This document shows, piece by piece, positions 34,643-47,081 of a DNA stretch of 64,000 nucleotides. This stretch comes from Nicotiana tabacum. Taxonomy: Eukaryota; Streptophyta; Magnoliopsida; Solanales; Solanaceae. The stretch spans positions 151,999,084 through 152,063,083 of the forward strand of contig NC_134101.1 in assembly GCF_000715075.1 (NCBI RefSeq). Direction: 5' to 3'. Position numbers and translations under genes: made by a program. Positions within the stretch are counted from its first letter, which is position 1. The number at the start of each line of letters is the position of its first letter. A model generated the notes under the pieces. It saw only the letters and a program-made list of their open reading frames with translations, did no database searches and was not told the origin of the DNA.

Positions 34643-36731
34643 TCAAGAACACAGATGAGACTCAAATGTTATTCCAGGGGCCCGAGTAGCTTCAGCTGGT
34701 CTCGGTGCAAGCCTGCTTGTAAGCTCTTCCTGAAGAAGCTCGAGGTCGGCCATGACCTAGCGAGTGAAAGATAGTACCGAAGTAAAGAACATAGCTCAAG
34801 TCATATTTTCACACTCGTTGCATTTCATTGTTGTGTAGTCTTCTATTTCCTTGATTCTAAGCTTGATAGCACCTTTCTCCTAGAGAAATTGCCCAATCTG
34901 TTGTTCCCGAACATCCACTATTTGCATAGCCTCGTTGTTTTGGTTTTGCAAAATCAACGTGCTTTCTTTCAATCCGTTGATCAAGGCATATCAATGCTCC
35001 CTCTCTACCCTGAAGCTTTTCACTTGTTGACCTATTTTGTTTTAAAAAATGGCTAACTCTTTCCTTAAGATCACGATTTCTTTGTCATAACTTTGCTTCA
35101 CCTGGAAAGCTAGCCTTGTCTTTTCTTCAGCATCTTTCCCCAGTTGGATCATCCTTGTGTGAGCTTTTGCCAAATCTTTCTCGACCTTTGTCAGGTCGGC
35201 CGCATAGTCATGCACTTTTCAACTCAAGTTGCTCACGTTTTTTCATCACTCTCACTCCTCACAGGAGTTTCAGCGGCTACTCTCATCTCCCGAAGTTATG
35301 CTCGGAGTGCCTCGTTCTCACGGGTCAGACTTTTCTTTTCACCTTCAGCCTCTTGCACATGTAAGTCATTCTTAAATTTGAGGTTTCTCAGCTTTTCTTC
35401 TAAGGCACGAATGGTTGCTTGGTATCCCTTTTCCTTTTCTCCCCAGGCCAACTGTTCTCGGATTTTATCATTAAAAGCCTGAACATGAGGCCTTTTGGTA
35501 GGCTTCACGGGCTCGGGCTCGGGCTCATCATCAATGCAAGACCTTTTCTCAAACCACATAGCATAACTTGGGTCTACCTCACCTCTTACATGATCTGGCA
35601 CATGGGTATCATCTTTCAAGTACCGGCAACCATTCCAAATTTGTTGGATTAAAGTCTTGGGAAGTGGAGCTTCTAGGTGTAGTTCAATGACTTGAACATT
35701 CAAATCTTCATCCTGGGGCACCACTTGCTACCTTCCCAGTTGTCTTAGAACTCTCTGCAGCACATACGATTGGACACTTTTCAAAACCCATAAGTAATAG
35801 ATAACTTTTTAAAAGCCGACACGTGTATCACTTCCCTTACCGGGAGCCAACCCAAAGTCCACTCAATTTTACTTGTGTTCAAATATCTTAGGTGGGATAC
35901 CAAAGCTTCCACCCCTTCTGGAGAATTGTAATCTTTTACTTCTTCCTCGTAACTCTCGATGAAGTTGTTCTTGTTTGGGCCATAGCTCATAAATATGGGG
36001 TGATAATGGAGATGCTCAATCAACCACATTTGCAACAAAATATTGCACCTTCGAAGAACTTACTTTGCCCCGGAATTACACAACGTCAATGCCCGATAAA
36101 TGTCTGACAGTATAATTGGAGCAAGCGCGTGATTCTCTTTGGTAGTGAGGACTTGCGCAATTCTGGCCATGTGGATATCAATTGTCCGCTCTTTATTTGG
36201 GAAGACCATAATTCCCAAAAATGCTACTATGAAAGAAAAGCGACTGTAAATTTGCCATGTGTCCTTATTTTGCTTGTTGTTTAGGCCCTTTTCATGTATT
36301 TCGAACCCATTTGAGTGCCCAAACCTGGAATACAGTAATTAAAAGGAACATCATCCTTTGTGTACATTGTTTTTCATGATTTGCTTACTGATATTCAGAA
36401 GATCAAAGAATCGATGCACGGAGAGAGTCCTTGGGAATATAAGTTGTTGGTTTCCCAAATCCCTACCGAAACCAAAATATCCAGCTATTTCTTCTAAAGT
36501 GGGAGTAAGCTCAAAATTTGAGAAGCATAAGACATTGTGAACGGGATCCCAGAAGGTTACTAGGGCCTCATTCAGATCATCTCGCGGTTTAACTTTCATA
36601 ATATCTGTAAGGGCTCCCAAATGCTTCGTTACCCAATCCTGACCATCTTTCTCTAAGTCGTACCACCACATCTGAAGTTGTAGTGGAGCATGCTCTACAA
36701 CCATTAATGGCGGGTTTTGGACAGTGCTCAT
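34643..36731 (-). pseudogene. Element A ORF1 (DUF7745-like domain plus coiled coil)
   Basis: The start chosen is MSTVQNPPL at 36731 by analogy with MSTSPSL in B. The N-terminal two-thirds carry WWYDLEKDGQDWV, LVTFWDPVHNVLCF and FELTPTLEEIAGYFGFG, a plant-specific fold I recognise as DUF7745-like; next come WTLGWLPVREV and the PQDEDLNVQVIEL block. The C-terminal third is a charged heptad-like region (EKEKGYQATIRALEEKLRNL) and it ends PAEATRAPGITFES with TGA at 34643-34645. An ORF of this kind upstream of gag is an Ogre hallmark; its role is unknown. Frameshifts and stops break it into at least four pieces. Confidence 0.75.
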
Positions 36732-37150
36732 CTTGTACATTTGGATGGTTGGGGTTAGGGTTGACACTAGTTCTAAAGGACAAATCAATGGTATCTTTTT
36801 GCAAATCAACCTTTCAATTTTCTAAGGCAAAACCAAAGGAAGGGCGTCTATTTATGCAATATTAGCCGCAAAGCAAAGATGGCTAGTTTTGCAATAATGG
36901 ACCCTTCACATTTTGAAAGAAAGTATGAGGCCGGGGAAGGGAACTTATGACAAAAGTGATGCCCAATTGATAGACATGTCCATTCTTACGAGAATAGCCC
37001 TTCGACAATTTCGGAGATATTCTAAGGCTATTCCAATATAAACGGCTCAGGACGCAACCGAAGCTAGGTCAGCTTACTCATTTGACCAAAACACTGCACA
37101 CATTTATTATTATTTTTATTTTTTTGCAAAAATGAGGCCGAACCCTATGG

Positions 37151-37200
37151 AGGTTGCCTACGTATCTCACATCCGGTGAGAATCAGAACTGCGTAATTCG
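37151..37200 (-). promoter_or_regulatory. Boundary motif upstream of ORF1, element A
   Basis: Minus strand: GAATTACGC, CTGATTC, then a perfect 5 bp stem CTCAC/GTGAG (37176-37180 and 37166-37170, loop CGGAT), then GATACGTAGGCAACCT. Confidence 0.75.
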
Positions 37201-37921
37201 GTCAGTTTTGACACAACAGGAAAGCACGCTTTTTGACTCATTTTAAAATGACTTTTCTATTTATTTTTTTCAAAATTTTGGTAGTGTTTCAGGATTTATC
37301 AAATACCAGAGTTTTTTAGAACCGGGTAAATTTTCTTTCTCCTATCTCATTCTTGTTTTTTCTCCTTATATTCTTTCCCTAGCCGATCAACATGTAAGTC
37401 GAAACAATTAATGCACAAATAACTCGTAGGATGCATCAGGACAGTCTTTTATTTTGGGTACACCTGTCCTAGATGAACCCAACCCCTGTGTTGAGTCCCC
37501 AAAGTCAAATGCACGTGATGCAAACAAATGTTCGTCTTAGGGATCCGGTATTAGGCTATGTTATTCTAGGTTTAAAATCCTGCAGGTGTATTTTAGACAT
37601 GGCTTAGCCAAGCAGACAACTTGAACCGACGTGGGGGCAATGTACCGGGAGCACGAAAGTTTGTCCGGCCTAGTTGCTGATCCAGCCTCGTTCTATTTGG
37701 TATGACTTCTAGCAGAAAAGTGGGCCACGTGTACGTTTGCACCATAGTTTAGAAGACTTAGAAGTTAGAAGGGAAGCGTAAGAAGACAGTTTAATACAGT
37801 TCAAATAATATCAAAGCGATAAATGAGCAGTAATTAGCACATTAGGCCCACAAATACAATAATATCAACAATCAATAAATCCAAGTATAGATCACATTAA
37901 CAAGCTCGAATTCTGAACTCT

Positions 37922-37962
37922 AAACCAGAGATTCTGGGTTCGATCCCCAGCAGTGTCGCCAG
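37922..37962 (-). other. Extended tRNA-Arg primer-binding site of element A
   Basis: Read on the plus strand this is the 3' half of a tRNA: AAACCAGAGATTCTGG, the T-loop string GGTTCGATCC, CCAGCAGTGTCG and CCA. It starts 3 nt from the LTR end. Only 18 nt or so are normally needed for priming; here the match reaches the anticodon stem. From memory it corresponds to plant tRNA-Arg(ACG). Confidence 0.8.
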
Positions 37963-37965
37963 AGC

Positions 37966-40900
37966 TGTCATACCTCCTTTTTCCGAAGAATATGGAGTTT
38001 TTCCAATTAAGGTGACATTATTCAAAATGGGATTATTTATTTAATTAGAGTCACCACTTGAAATATTTATTATGGTCCCAAATCACCGGTTTATTTTAAA
38101 ATCTCAAATCGAGGAAATTTACTCTATTTTAAAGTCCACGAAACACAGAAGACCAGGTAAAGAATTCTATTTATTCGGGAAAAGGTATTAAGCATTTTCG
38201 GATTGCGTGGTTTTAGAATGGTCCCTTTAATCATACCTGGCTTAATTAATTGCTAATTACGTATTTTAGAACCTATGCGCATTTTACCTTTTATCGCTTT
38301 TAATTAAGGCGCTATGAATTTATCTTTGAAACGGATCACATGTGCGTAAATCCGTTTTGTTTATCGGGACAAAATCATGTCGCGCGTACATGTACACAAT
38401 TAAATATCACTTTATTAATTATTAAGATTGTTTGGCCAAAGTCGTGTGAACGCATACTTTGATTTGTTTTGAGGATTGTAGTTATGTCACGCGAATGTGT
38501 ACATAATCACGATAGAAGATTTAGAACGCGCCTAAAGCTTCTTATGCATATTCAAGACTTGTTTGTTCTAAACTAAATTTGTAATTGATGTAGAAGTTCT
38601 AATCGTACAAAGTTGGGATGGAAGGGATATCGACACAACCCCCAAAAGTAGATTTATGCTAGTACTACAACTTCTGGTGTACGGGAAAATTGTTTTGTTA
38701 AAAGGTTGGATCTAAAATCTTATCTAAATTTATAAGAACCATCTAAAATTATCAACTGCAATTAAGTTGGGTACTGGAACACTTTCTAGAAAGAAAATCC
38801 TCTTGCTTTGATTTTTATTGTTGATAAGGTTGAATAATGGTGTTACGAGCCATGTTAGATTGAAAATCCACATTGGACCTTTAGCGGATCAAGTATGAAA
38901 CGCAGATGTGCTTGAGCTGAAGCCCAAAGCATGAGAAAGCGGATTGGCAAATCTCACTGTGCCTAACACATCTAATTGGAAGTGGAATGAAGATAATGCG
39001 CTTTACTCTCATTTCTAAGATAGCATGACAACTTGTGTATAAACTGCTAAATGTGCTCAGAAGGACTGGGCCCAATAGTGAGTGAGTCTAAATGACTCCA
39101 AACCCATGCACATATGGAAAGTTAACTTTACCCTAACCATTTTGAGATAAGATTATGGGCTTCCAAATGAGCCCAGCACACACAATTTCAGCAAATTACA
39201 TTTGTAGCACTGTAAACAAATAACTTAATTTAATAGAGGAATTTTAAACTAATAGCTACATATTCATATGAATCAATGATTGGAGACAATATTAATATCC
39301 CTTTCCCGTGATGATTATCATAACAGAATCAAGTATAGTGGAACTAAGAAGGAACAACGAAACAGTAGTAAAAATGAATTATTACAACACTGTTCATTCT
39401 AATAAAATCAATATACAACTTCTTTTACAGCTCAATCTGACTGTACTTAATTACTCCAAACTCAAAAACTCCTAGGTGCAATATCAACAATTATCATGAA
39501 AGGTATTTTGTATCAGAAATGAGCAGATTATTGCAACTTCAGCATGTTATATGGCATTTTAGGCATACAATGAGGAGGAAATTTAAGGAATAACACAGTA
39601 TATTCAACTTATCACTCAAAACTAGATTCCAAACAATAATCAAATAAACACAACTTGAGGGGTATCAAATAAATTAGCAATGATCAAATAAACACAACTT
39701 ACAGCAGAGTAGACAAAAAGAAAACAAATCTCTGAAGTTGGGAAGGAGCAACAGCAAGAACAAACACAGCAGCAGAAAACATCACACAATAGCTTTAAAC
39801 CTTACTCCCAAAAAATCCAAAAATAAATCAGAACCAATGGAACAGTGTTGATAAATTCTGATTCCTACTTTTAGAATGTTTTTTGTGAAAAGAAATGAGT
39901 GAGGGTGAGTGTTGATTCTCTGAAAAATGCCAAAATTCGTGTGTGTGTGTTATGCAGAGAATCAACGAATATATAGGAGAATGTCAACGGTAAAAATGGA
40001 ACAAAAAATATCTTTTTCAACCAATTTTTGTAAAGTTATCCCTTTTCAGTTATTCTTTTTTCCTTTTTAAACCTTTGTATTTTCTATATTCACTCCTCAG
40101 CCCTAACACCTGGCTACTTTGTTTTTTATTTTTATTTTTTTGCAAATTAGCCCCTCCTAGAAGCTTCCTAGATAACTAAACAAGATTCCCTATTTTTGGC
40201 ATACCCTTTAGCCCCCTCAATTTCCTGTATTTACTATTTATTTGAGATTTAAAATCTAAAAGCAGACTAACACTTAGATCTTAGTTACAATGGATAGATG
40301 TTAAACATGACTTATTAAGAAATGACTAATTAATTAAGACAGAACATTGACATTTAATTAATTTGTAAGAAAACAAAATGCGATTTAAACTATCAATTTT
40401 GCCTAAACATCATGATTAAGTATTAAAATAAATCACTACTAACCTACCTCTAAACAAATTTGAGTTTTGACCAAATGAAATTCAAAAAACAAATATAACT
40501 TGCCAAGATTAACAGTTTAAATCAAACAACCAAATAAGTTCAGTCAAAGAAATTAATCCTAAGTATAACCTAAACTAAGTGACAGAATCATAAAAAATAA
40601 AAACTTTTAACCTAATGCAAATATCTCAAAGGTGAGGAGCGGATGAAAAGAGATTACCTATTGAAACTCTATTGACATGACAGAGAAAACCTCCGAGAAA
40701 AATTGGCTGGCCAACAGCCAGCTGACCAAAACATGACTTCTGAGAAACGGGATGAATCCCACATCAGTGGAAAACTCGTGTCAAGATCTTTCTACTGATG
40801 TGAGTCTCAACTGCAAAAGAGGACGGATTGGTCGAGGTTATGAAGACAGATTGCATGGCGGCTAGGATTTGGTTTTAAATTTTGAAATTTGAGAGATTCA

Positions 40901-41687
40901 GTGAGTTTTTAGCAGAAATTAAAAGCGGGATAGTCATGGGGAGATTGTGGAGATTGTATGGTGAGAGTTCGGGTGGATTTGGGGTTGCGCTGTCGGCAAG
41001 GGTGGCTTATGGTGGTGGTAGGCGTTTAGGGTATGAAAGTATTTGAGAGAAGATGAAATGAAGGGCTTCTCTAGGGTTTGGGAGGGCATTCAGACAGATA
41101 TAAAGGAAGGAGGAGGTCAGTTTTGGACCGTAGGATCAGATTAGATTAATGCCCATGATCACTTGTGACCAAACTGGCGACATTTGGATTTGGTAGGGGT
41201 TGGGACCAAGTAATGAGAGTGGGTTGGATGGGTTTGAGGGCATTTGGGCCGCCTGAAACTGGCCCAATTTCGGAATCTTAAGAAAACAAGCCACATTGCT
41301 CTTTATTTAACTTTAAATGACCTAATTGACAATTAAACTAATTTAAATTAAAAATTAAAATATATAATTACCAACATGCCAAAGAAATCAACTAAATTAT
41401 TTTTGTGATTTTTATTTATTAATCATGCAATTAGTATGTGATTAAATCCTAAAAATGCAATCAAAATCTAAAGTGCAACAAGTGAAAGATTAAAAAATAT
41501 GTTTTGATTATTTTTTAGGATTTTAAAATATCTCTAAATATTAATGTAATTAAATGCAAATAATGTAAACACACAAATAAATAGGAATTTCTAAAAATTC
41601 TAAGAATCAAAAGAAACAAAAAAAAGAATTATTTATTTTTTGGATTTTTAAGAGTAATTTATGCAGGGCAAAAAATACGTGCTCACA
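37966..41687 (-). repeat. Element A 5' LTR (right copy, complete)
   Basis: 3722 bp; on the element strand it starts TGTGAGCACG and ends GGAGGTATGACA. It carries the empty site for the Stowaway MITE and a 60-odd bp stretch at about 38940-39005 that is absent from the other LTR. Element-strand landmarks are a TATA-like TTTATATC near 41098, AAACCCTA leader motifs after it, and TGGTGACTCT at 38047-38056. Confidence 0.9.
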
Positions 41688-41692
41688 GGATA

Positions 41693-43100
41693 AATACTCA
41701 GCATCGGCATAACCAACAAGATCGGGACTACATTTGTTGTCATAAAATAAGTCCATATCGGTAGTCCCTTTTAGATACCACAATATGTGTTTGATTCCAT
41801 TCCAATCTCTCCTTGTAGGAGCAAAGCTATATCTTGCTAAGACATTAACTGAAAAGTTATGTTAGGTCTTATAGTATTAGCAAGATACATTAGCGCACCA
41901 ATTGTACTAAGATATGGTACTTCAGGACCAAGTAGCTCTTCATTATTTTCTTGAGGTCAGAACGGATCATTATTCACATCAAGTGATCGAACCACCATCA
42001 GAATACTTAGTGGATGTGCTCCATCCATGTAAAACCGTTTTAACACCTTTTCTGTGTAGGCAGATTGATGAACAAAAATTTCGTTTTCCAAATATTCAAT
42101 TTGCAAATCGAGACATAATTTTTTCTTTCCGAGATCTTTCATCTCGAAATCCTTTTTAAATAATCAATTGATTTTTGGAGTTCTATAGGAGTTCCAATAA
42201 GATTTATGTCATCAACATATACGGAAAGTACAATAAATTTCGATGTTGTTTTCTTTATAAAAATATATGGACAAATGACATCATTTATATAACCTTCCTT
42301 TAATAAATACTCACTAAGACGGTTATACCACATTCTTCCTGATTGCTTTATACCATACAAAGATCTTTGTAATTTGATTGAAAATATTTTCGGGACTTGA
42401 ATTATGTGCGTCAAGCATTTTAAATCCCTCATAAATTTTCATGTATATATCATTACCAAGTGAGCCGTAAAGGTAGGCTGCAACCACATCTACTAAATGC
42501 ATGTCAAGCTTTTTATGGACAGCAAAACTAATGAGATAATAGAAAGTTATAGCATCCATAACATGAGAATACATCTCTTCATAATCGACACCAGGCCTTT
42601 GGAAAAATTCTTGTTCAACAAGGCGTGCCTTATATCTTTGTACCTCATTTTTCTTATTCATTTTACGTACAAAGACCCATTAATAGCCAACAGGCTTAAA
42701 ACCATTAGATTTTTGGACTACAGGCCCAAAAACTTCGTGTTTCGCAAGTGCATCTAACTCAGATTGGATTGCTTCTTGCCATTTTGGCCAATCACGTCTT
42801 TGTCAACATTATCCAACAGATTGAGGTCCAAGATCCTCATTATTTTGCATAATGCTAGATGCAACATTGTACGCAAAGACGTAATCCACCACTATATCCA
42901 ATCGATTCAAATTTGTCTCAATATCGATTGAATTTATTGGTAGTTCCTTATTTTCTTGAGTCTCGGGCTCAATGATTTCATCATGAATCTCAGGATTGAT
43001 CATAGATTTCTTCATGAGACTCTTTCGTAGTGTCATCTTGATCATTGGTTTTTCTTTTTTTAGGATTTCGATCCTTAGAACCCAATGGTCTGCCACGCTT
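41693..43100 (-). pseudogene. Element D copia reverse transcriptase
   Basis: The minus strand reads KARLVEQEF and GVDYEEMYSHVMDAITFYYL, then LDMHLVDVVAAYLYGSL, SLYGIKQSGRMWYNRLSEYL and the catalytic box SVYVDDINLIG, then MKDLGKKKLCLDLQIEYL. This is the standard order of copia reverse transcriptase. Frame changes near 42140, 42330 and 42670 and scattered stops show decay. It is cut at 41692 by element A and continues as RNase H at 17604. Confidence 0.85.
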
Positions 43101-43490
43101 TAGGTGTGCTTTTGACTTATTAGCTATGACACTAGAAGATTGTCTAACAGGAACATCAATACGAATTGGAACATTCTCTGCAGGGATATGTGATTTTGTT
43201 ATCCTTTTTCAGATCTGTAAATGCGTCTGGCATTTGATTTGCTATTTTTTGTAAGTGAATGATTTTTTGCACCTCTTTTTCACAAATAAAGGAACGTGGA
43301 TCAAGATGAGACAATGATGAATTCTTTCACAAAATTTCTCGTTTGGTTTGACCAATTTCTTCCCCTAATTTTAGGAAAAATGTCTCATCGAATCAACAGT
43401 CTGCAAATCAGGCAGTGAACAAATCTCTCGTTAATATTTCGAGGTAGCTAATAATGGAGGGCGATTCAAACCCAACATATATTCCTAACC

Positions 43491-44601
43491 TTATTTGGGG
43501 ACCCATTTTGGTGCGATATGGCGGTGCTCAAGCACATATACTGCGCGTTCAAAAATTCTTAAATGGGATATATTAGGTTCATGACCCAAAACTAATTGCA
43601 ATGGGAAATATTTATGATAATTTGTCGGTCTGAGACGAACTAGCATTGCTGCATGCAAAATGGCATGACCCCAAACAGAAGTAGGTAACCTCGTTTTCAT
43701 GAGTAATGGTCTTGCTATTAATTGCAGACGTTTAATCAAAGACTCTGCAAGGCCATTTTTAGTTTGAACATGAGCTAAAAGATATTCCACTTTTATCCCA
43801 ATTGATAAGCAATAATCATTAAATGTTTGGGATGAAAACTCAGCAGTATTATCAAGTCTAATAGACTTAATTGGATTATCGGGAAATTGTGCCCGTAATC
43901 GGATTATTTGTGTTAGTAATTTTGCAAATGCTAGGTTGCAAGATGACAATAGGCACACATGAGACCATCTAGAAGATGCATCTATTAAGATCATAATATA
44001 TCTAAACGACCCATTAGGTGGGTGAATATGTCCACCAATGTCCCCTTGTATACATTCTAAAAATGCAGGGGACTCAAACCCAATCTTTGCTGGCAATGGT
44101 TTAATAATTAACTTTCCTTGATAACAAGAAGTGCAAGAAAATTCATTATTTAAAAGAATCTTTAAATTCTTTAATGGATGTCTATTTGAGTTTTCTATAA
44201 TCCATCTCAATTGATCCAGGATGACCCAATCGATCATGCCAAAGTATAAAGGTATTAGAATCAGTAACCTTTTGGTTTACGATAGAATGTGCCTCAATTG
44301 CACTAATTCTTGTCCAATACAGGCCACAAGATAAAGATGGGAACTTCTCAGTAACTGTTTTCTGGCTAGAGACATTTTTGGTAATGATGAGATATTCAAG
44401 ATTATTCTCATCTATTGTCTTAATATGATATTCATTTCGGCGGATATCTTTAAAATTAAACATGTTCCTTCTGGGCTTGGAGGAGAATATTACATTATCT
44501 ATGATAAGTATTGTTCCCCTAGGCAGAGTTATAGTAGATTTTCTATAGCCTTCAATTAAATTACTACCACCAGAAATTCTTGTAACATCTGCCTTACACA
44601 T
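43491..44601 (-). pseudogene. Element D copia gag-pre-integrase and integrase
   Basis: The pre-integrase zinc region is read as LWHDRLGHPGS and, in the next frame, CTSCYQGK. The catalytic core has D in CIQGDIGGHIHP, D in SIRLDNTAEFSS and E in NGLAESLIKRLQ, so the D, D and E positions are all present. After it VWGHAILHAAMLVRLRPTNYH and LVLGHEPNISHLRIF are typical of copia integrases. A frameshift near 44200 splits it and further decay follows 43491. Confidence 0.88.
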
Positions 44602-44760
44602 ATTTAAATAAGAGAAATATTTTTTTTTCTATTTGAATATTGCATGTGGCATACATGAATCAACTAAACAAATATTTTTACAATTGAATTTTGATCCAAA
44701 TTTGCTTTGAGAGATATTAATATTTGTTTCCCATTGTTTGACATACAAAAGAAAATGTAT
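44602..44760 (-). pseudogene. Element D copia protease remnant
   Basis: The minus strand reads ICLVDSCMPHAIFK, corresponding to the LVDSATTHTI-type active site of copia proteases, with stops just after it. Only the active-site neighbourhood is recognisable. Confidence 0.6.
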
Positions 44761-45250
44761 GAATAAATATTAGTCTAAAGGGGAAATTCGAAGAAAAATA
44801 TAAATAAGAAAATGTATTTATATGAAAGAATGCAAACAAATGCAAAATATGGTATTACACACGCACAACCGAAATTTAATAAACATAACATCTGAGCCAC
44901 AGACAAATTTTAAACAAGACATCAATTTTATTTTGTTTTAATTTATTAGCAGTAATTAAATGCTTGTATTACAAATAATGTCAACAATACAATTGCTACA
45001 GTTTGATTTGCGTGTTTGGTTATTAACACTACGAGAAATCCTTTAACAAGGTTATCACATGCTATTATTGCTTTTTCACTTGTTAGCACCATTAAATAGT
45101 GAAAGCAGGATATGCTTTCATGTACTACATGGATTCTAAGATTGCATTGTCTGCCTGATATATGTGCACTGCTAAAAAAATATTGTTACACTTGTGATGA
45201 ATTTTCATTACAATAGTACAATATGTAAGGTAATTATTAAATACTAAGTA
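44761..45250. other. AT-rich non-coding stretch next to element D protease
   Basis: The gag of D would be expected here, but I could not read a zinc knuckle or any gag motif on either strand. It is either strongly decayed gag or an older insertion. Confidence 0.4.
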
Positions 45251-46424
45251 TGTCACAACCCCAACCCGGACCCGATCGTGATGGCGCCTCTCGTGAAGAC
45301 AAGGACAGCCGACACATTTCCAATTCAGTTTTAAGCAATTAAAAAATAAGCATTTAGTCTTAAATATGATATAAATCCAAAAGTAAACAGTGACAATACA
45401 AAACAATCTGCGGAATACAATCCAACACAGCCCGATATCGGGGTGTCACTAGTCATGAGCATCTATCAATACACTACAAGTCTGAAATGCCTACTAAACT
45501 ATTACAGAATAACTGATAAAGAGATAGAAATGAGATAAATGGGGAGAAACATGGGACTGCAGACGCAAGCAGCTACTTCGTGGACTCCGCCGGGAGCTCT
45601 CAACTCGCGCTGGCAGGATCAGCAACGCCTGAATCTGCACACGGGGTGCAGGGAGTAAAGTGAGTACTCCAACTCAGTGAGTAATAAACATAAATAAATG
45701 ACTGAGAGATATGAAAACACGTAAGGCACATTACAGGCTATAATGAAGTAGTAAAACCAGTAAAAACAGTGAATCAGTAAAGATATGTAACGTCATTTAA
45801 GTTTAGTTTAAACTTCATGGAATGCATTTTCAACAATTAAACAGGTAAATGACAGACAAATAAGAAAGATAAACACATAACGGTTCGCCCATCGGGCACA
45901 ATGTCAACACTTCCGCCCATCGGGCAATATCTCAGAACAATACCAGCCCCTCGGGCTACATATCACCTCACAATGGGTACCCGCGCTCACTGGGGGTGTA
46001 CAGACTCCTGGAGGGGCCCCTTACGGCCCAAGTGCAATATCAAGCCATCTCGTGGCATCATCACTAGGATCTCAACCTCATATCAACAAGCCACCTTGTG
46101 GCGTACATATCTCGGTCCCTCGGCCTCATAATCATAGTCAGTGTTTCCTCACAACATAGGCCCTTAGCCTTACTCAGTCAAAATACTCACAAGCCACTCG
46201 AGCAATAGTAAAACATGATTCTCAACCCAAAATATCATTTAAAAGATCATTTAAGTGTTAAAATAGAGTAAACATGGCTGAGTTATGAAAACAGTGGAAT
46301 ATAGCATGACTAAGTTCAAGTATAAAGTCAAAATAGTGAGGAAATATCAATAAAAATCCCCTAAGGGTTCAAATAGTTGGCACGAGACCCAGATATGGCA
46401 TTCAACCCAAAACATAATGTTCAT
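45251..46424 (-). repeat. LTR E, 3' part (C/F-related family), cut by element B
   Basis: It opens TGTCACAACCCC, the reverse complement of an LTR ending GGGTTGTGACA. It then matches the distal 1.1 kb of LTR F in reverse: the AGGGGCCCCTTACGGCCCAAG string, GTACCCGCGCTCACTGGGGGTGTACAGACTCC, and GCCC/GGGC hairpins at 45887-45897, 45915-45925 and 45945-45957. It stops at 46424, where B begins; the rest should follow B outside the window. Confidence 0.8.
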
Positions 46425-47068
46425 TGTGAGCACGTGATTTTTGTCCTATATGAATTACTCCCATAAATTCAAAACAAAATAATTTTTTTTCATTTGTTTG
46501 CAATTTCGTAGATTTTTGTCTGTTATAATTTGCATTTATCTATGCATGTTTATTTTATTTAATTAATGAAAAGTACAAAATATGTTGCATTTGCATTTAG
46601 GACTTAATTTTACATTTTTAGGATTAATTGACAAACTAGTTGTTTTATAAAAATGGAAAAATCACAAAAATAGTTTATTTTGCACTTTTCAATTTTAATT
46701 TCAAATTTTGGACATTTTTCCTTGAATTTGTTTTTTAATTAGTTGTGGTAATTATTATTTAGAGTTAGTTAATTTAATTTGATAGGACAATTTGATTAGG
46801 AATTAATTTAGGTTTTATTTTTAATTTTAATTTAAAAAGAAATTAGAAAAAAGAAATGAAAAGAAAAAGTAAAAAAGTCAGCTTTTGGGCCACTTCCATT
46901 TAATCCCTTTAGGCCCAATTGATTTAAACACGAGTACCCGGTAAAATCGGCCTAAAACCCGCCCCTAATACCCGGTCCACCCTCCCAAACCTAAATGACG
47001 TCGTTCCGTGAAAGAAAGATCTGAGCCGTTGATGTCTTTTAATCTAACGGATCAGAACTGGTTTCCCG

Positions 47069-47081
47069 TATATACATATAT
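47069..47081 (+). promoter_or_regulatory. TATA-like box of element B LTR
   Basis: TATATACATATAT in a GC-poorer context, followed by C-rich and CT-rich sequence typical of a plant transcription start region. The same box is at 63938-63950 in the 3' LTR. Confidence 0.5.

Larger units (their letters stand above)
36732..37965 (-). other. Element A 5' UTR
   Basis: Between the primer site and ORF1. It holds a purine-rich stretch on the element strand (37210-37390) and a boundary motif at 37151-37200. No coding frame was seen. Confidence 0.65.
17605..41687 (-). mobile_element. Element A: Ogre-like (Tat lineage) Ty3/gypsy retrotransposon
   Basis: It spans 24,083 bp including later insertions, with termini TG/CA and a perfect 5 bp duplication GGATA (17600-17604 and 41688-41692). 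Removing it rejoins the copia pol of D. Along the minus strand the order is 5' LTR, tRNA-Arg primer site, ORF1, gag, protease with G-patch, intron, reverse transcriptase and RNase H, second RNase H, integrase, 3' UTR, 3' LTR. An ORF before gag, a second RNase H before integrase, very long LTRs and an intron after protease are the known Ogre hallmarks. The LTRs are clearly diverged and the 3' end is rearranged, so this copy is old and inactive. Confidence 0.9.
1860..45250 (-). mobile_element. Element D: Ty1/copia retrotransposon, minus strand, split by nested insertions
   Basis: Parts that belong together are the 3' LTR (about 1860-2168 and 17028-17116), the RNase H end (17135-17604) and the block 41688-44760 with reverse transcriptase, integrase and protease remnant. 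The domain order along the minus strand (protease, integrase, reverse transcriptase, RNase H, LTR) is the copia order. It is the host element into which C and A, and probably E, inserted, so it is the oldest resolved layer. Its gag and 5' LTR are not recognisable; they should lie beyond 45250, displaced by E and B. The left border is approximate. Confidence 0.75.

Noticed and set aside
37922..37962. Possible tRNA-Arg gene fragment
   Set aside because: Only the 3' half is present, it includes the non-genomic CCA, and it abuts an LTR end. It is a primer-binding site.
41688..44601. Possible endogenous pararetrovirus
   Set aside because: The protease-integrase-reverse transcriptase order with copia integrase motifs identifies Ty1/copia; pararetroviruses lack integrase.
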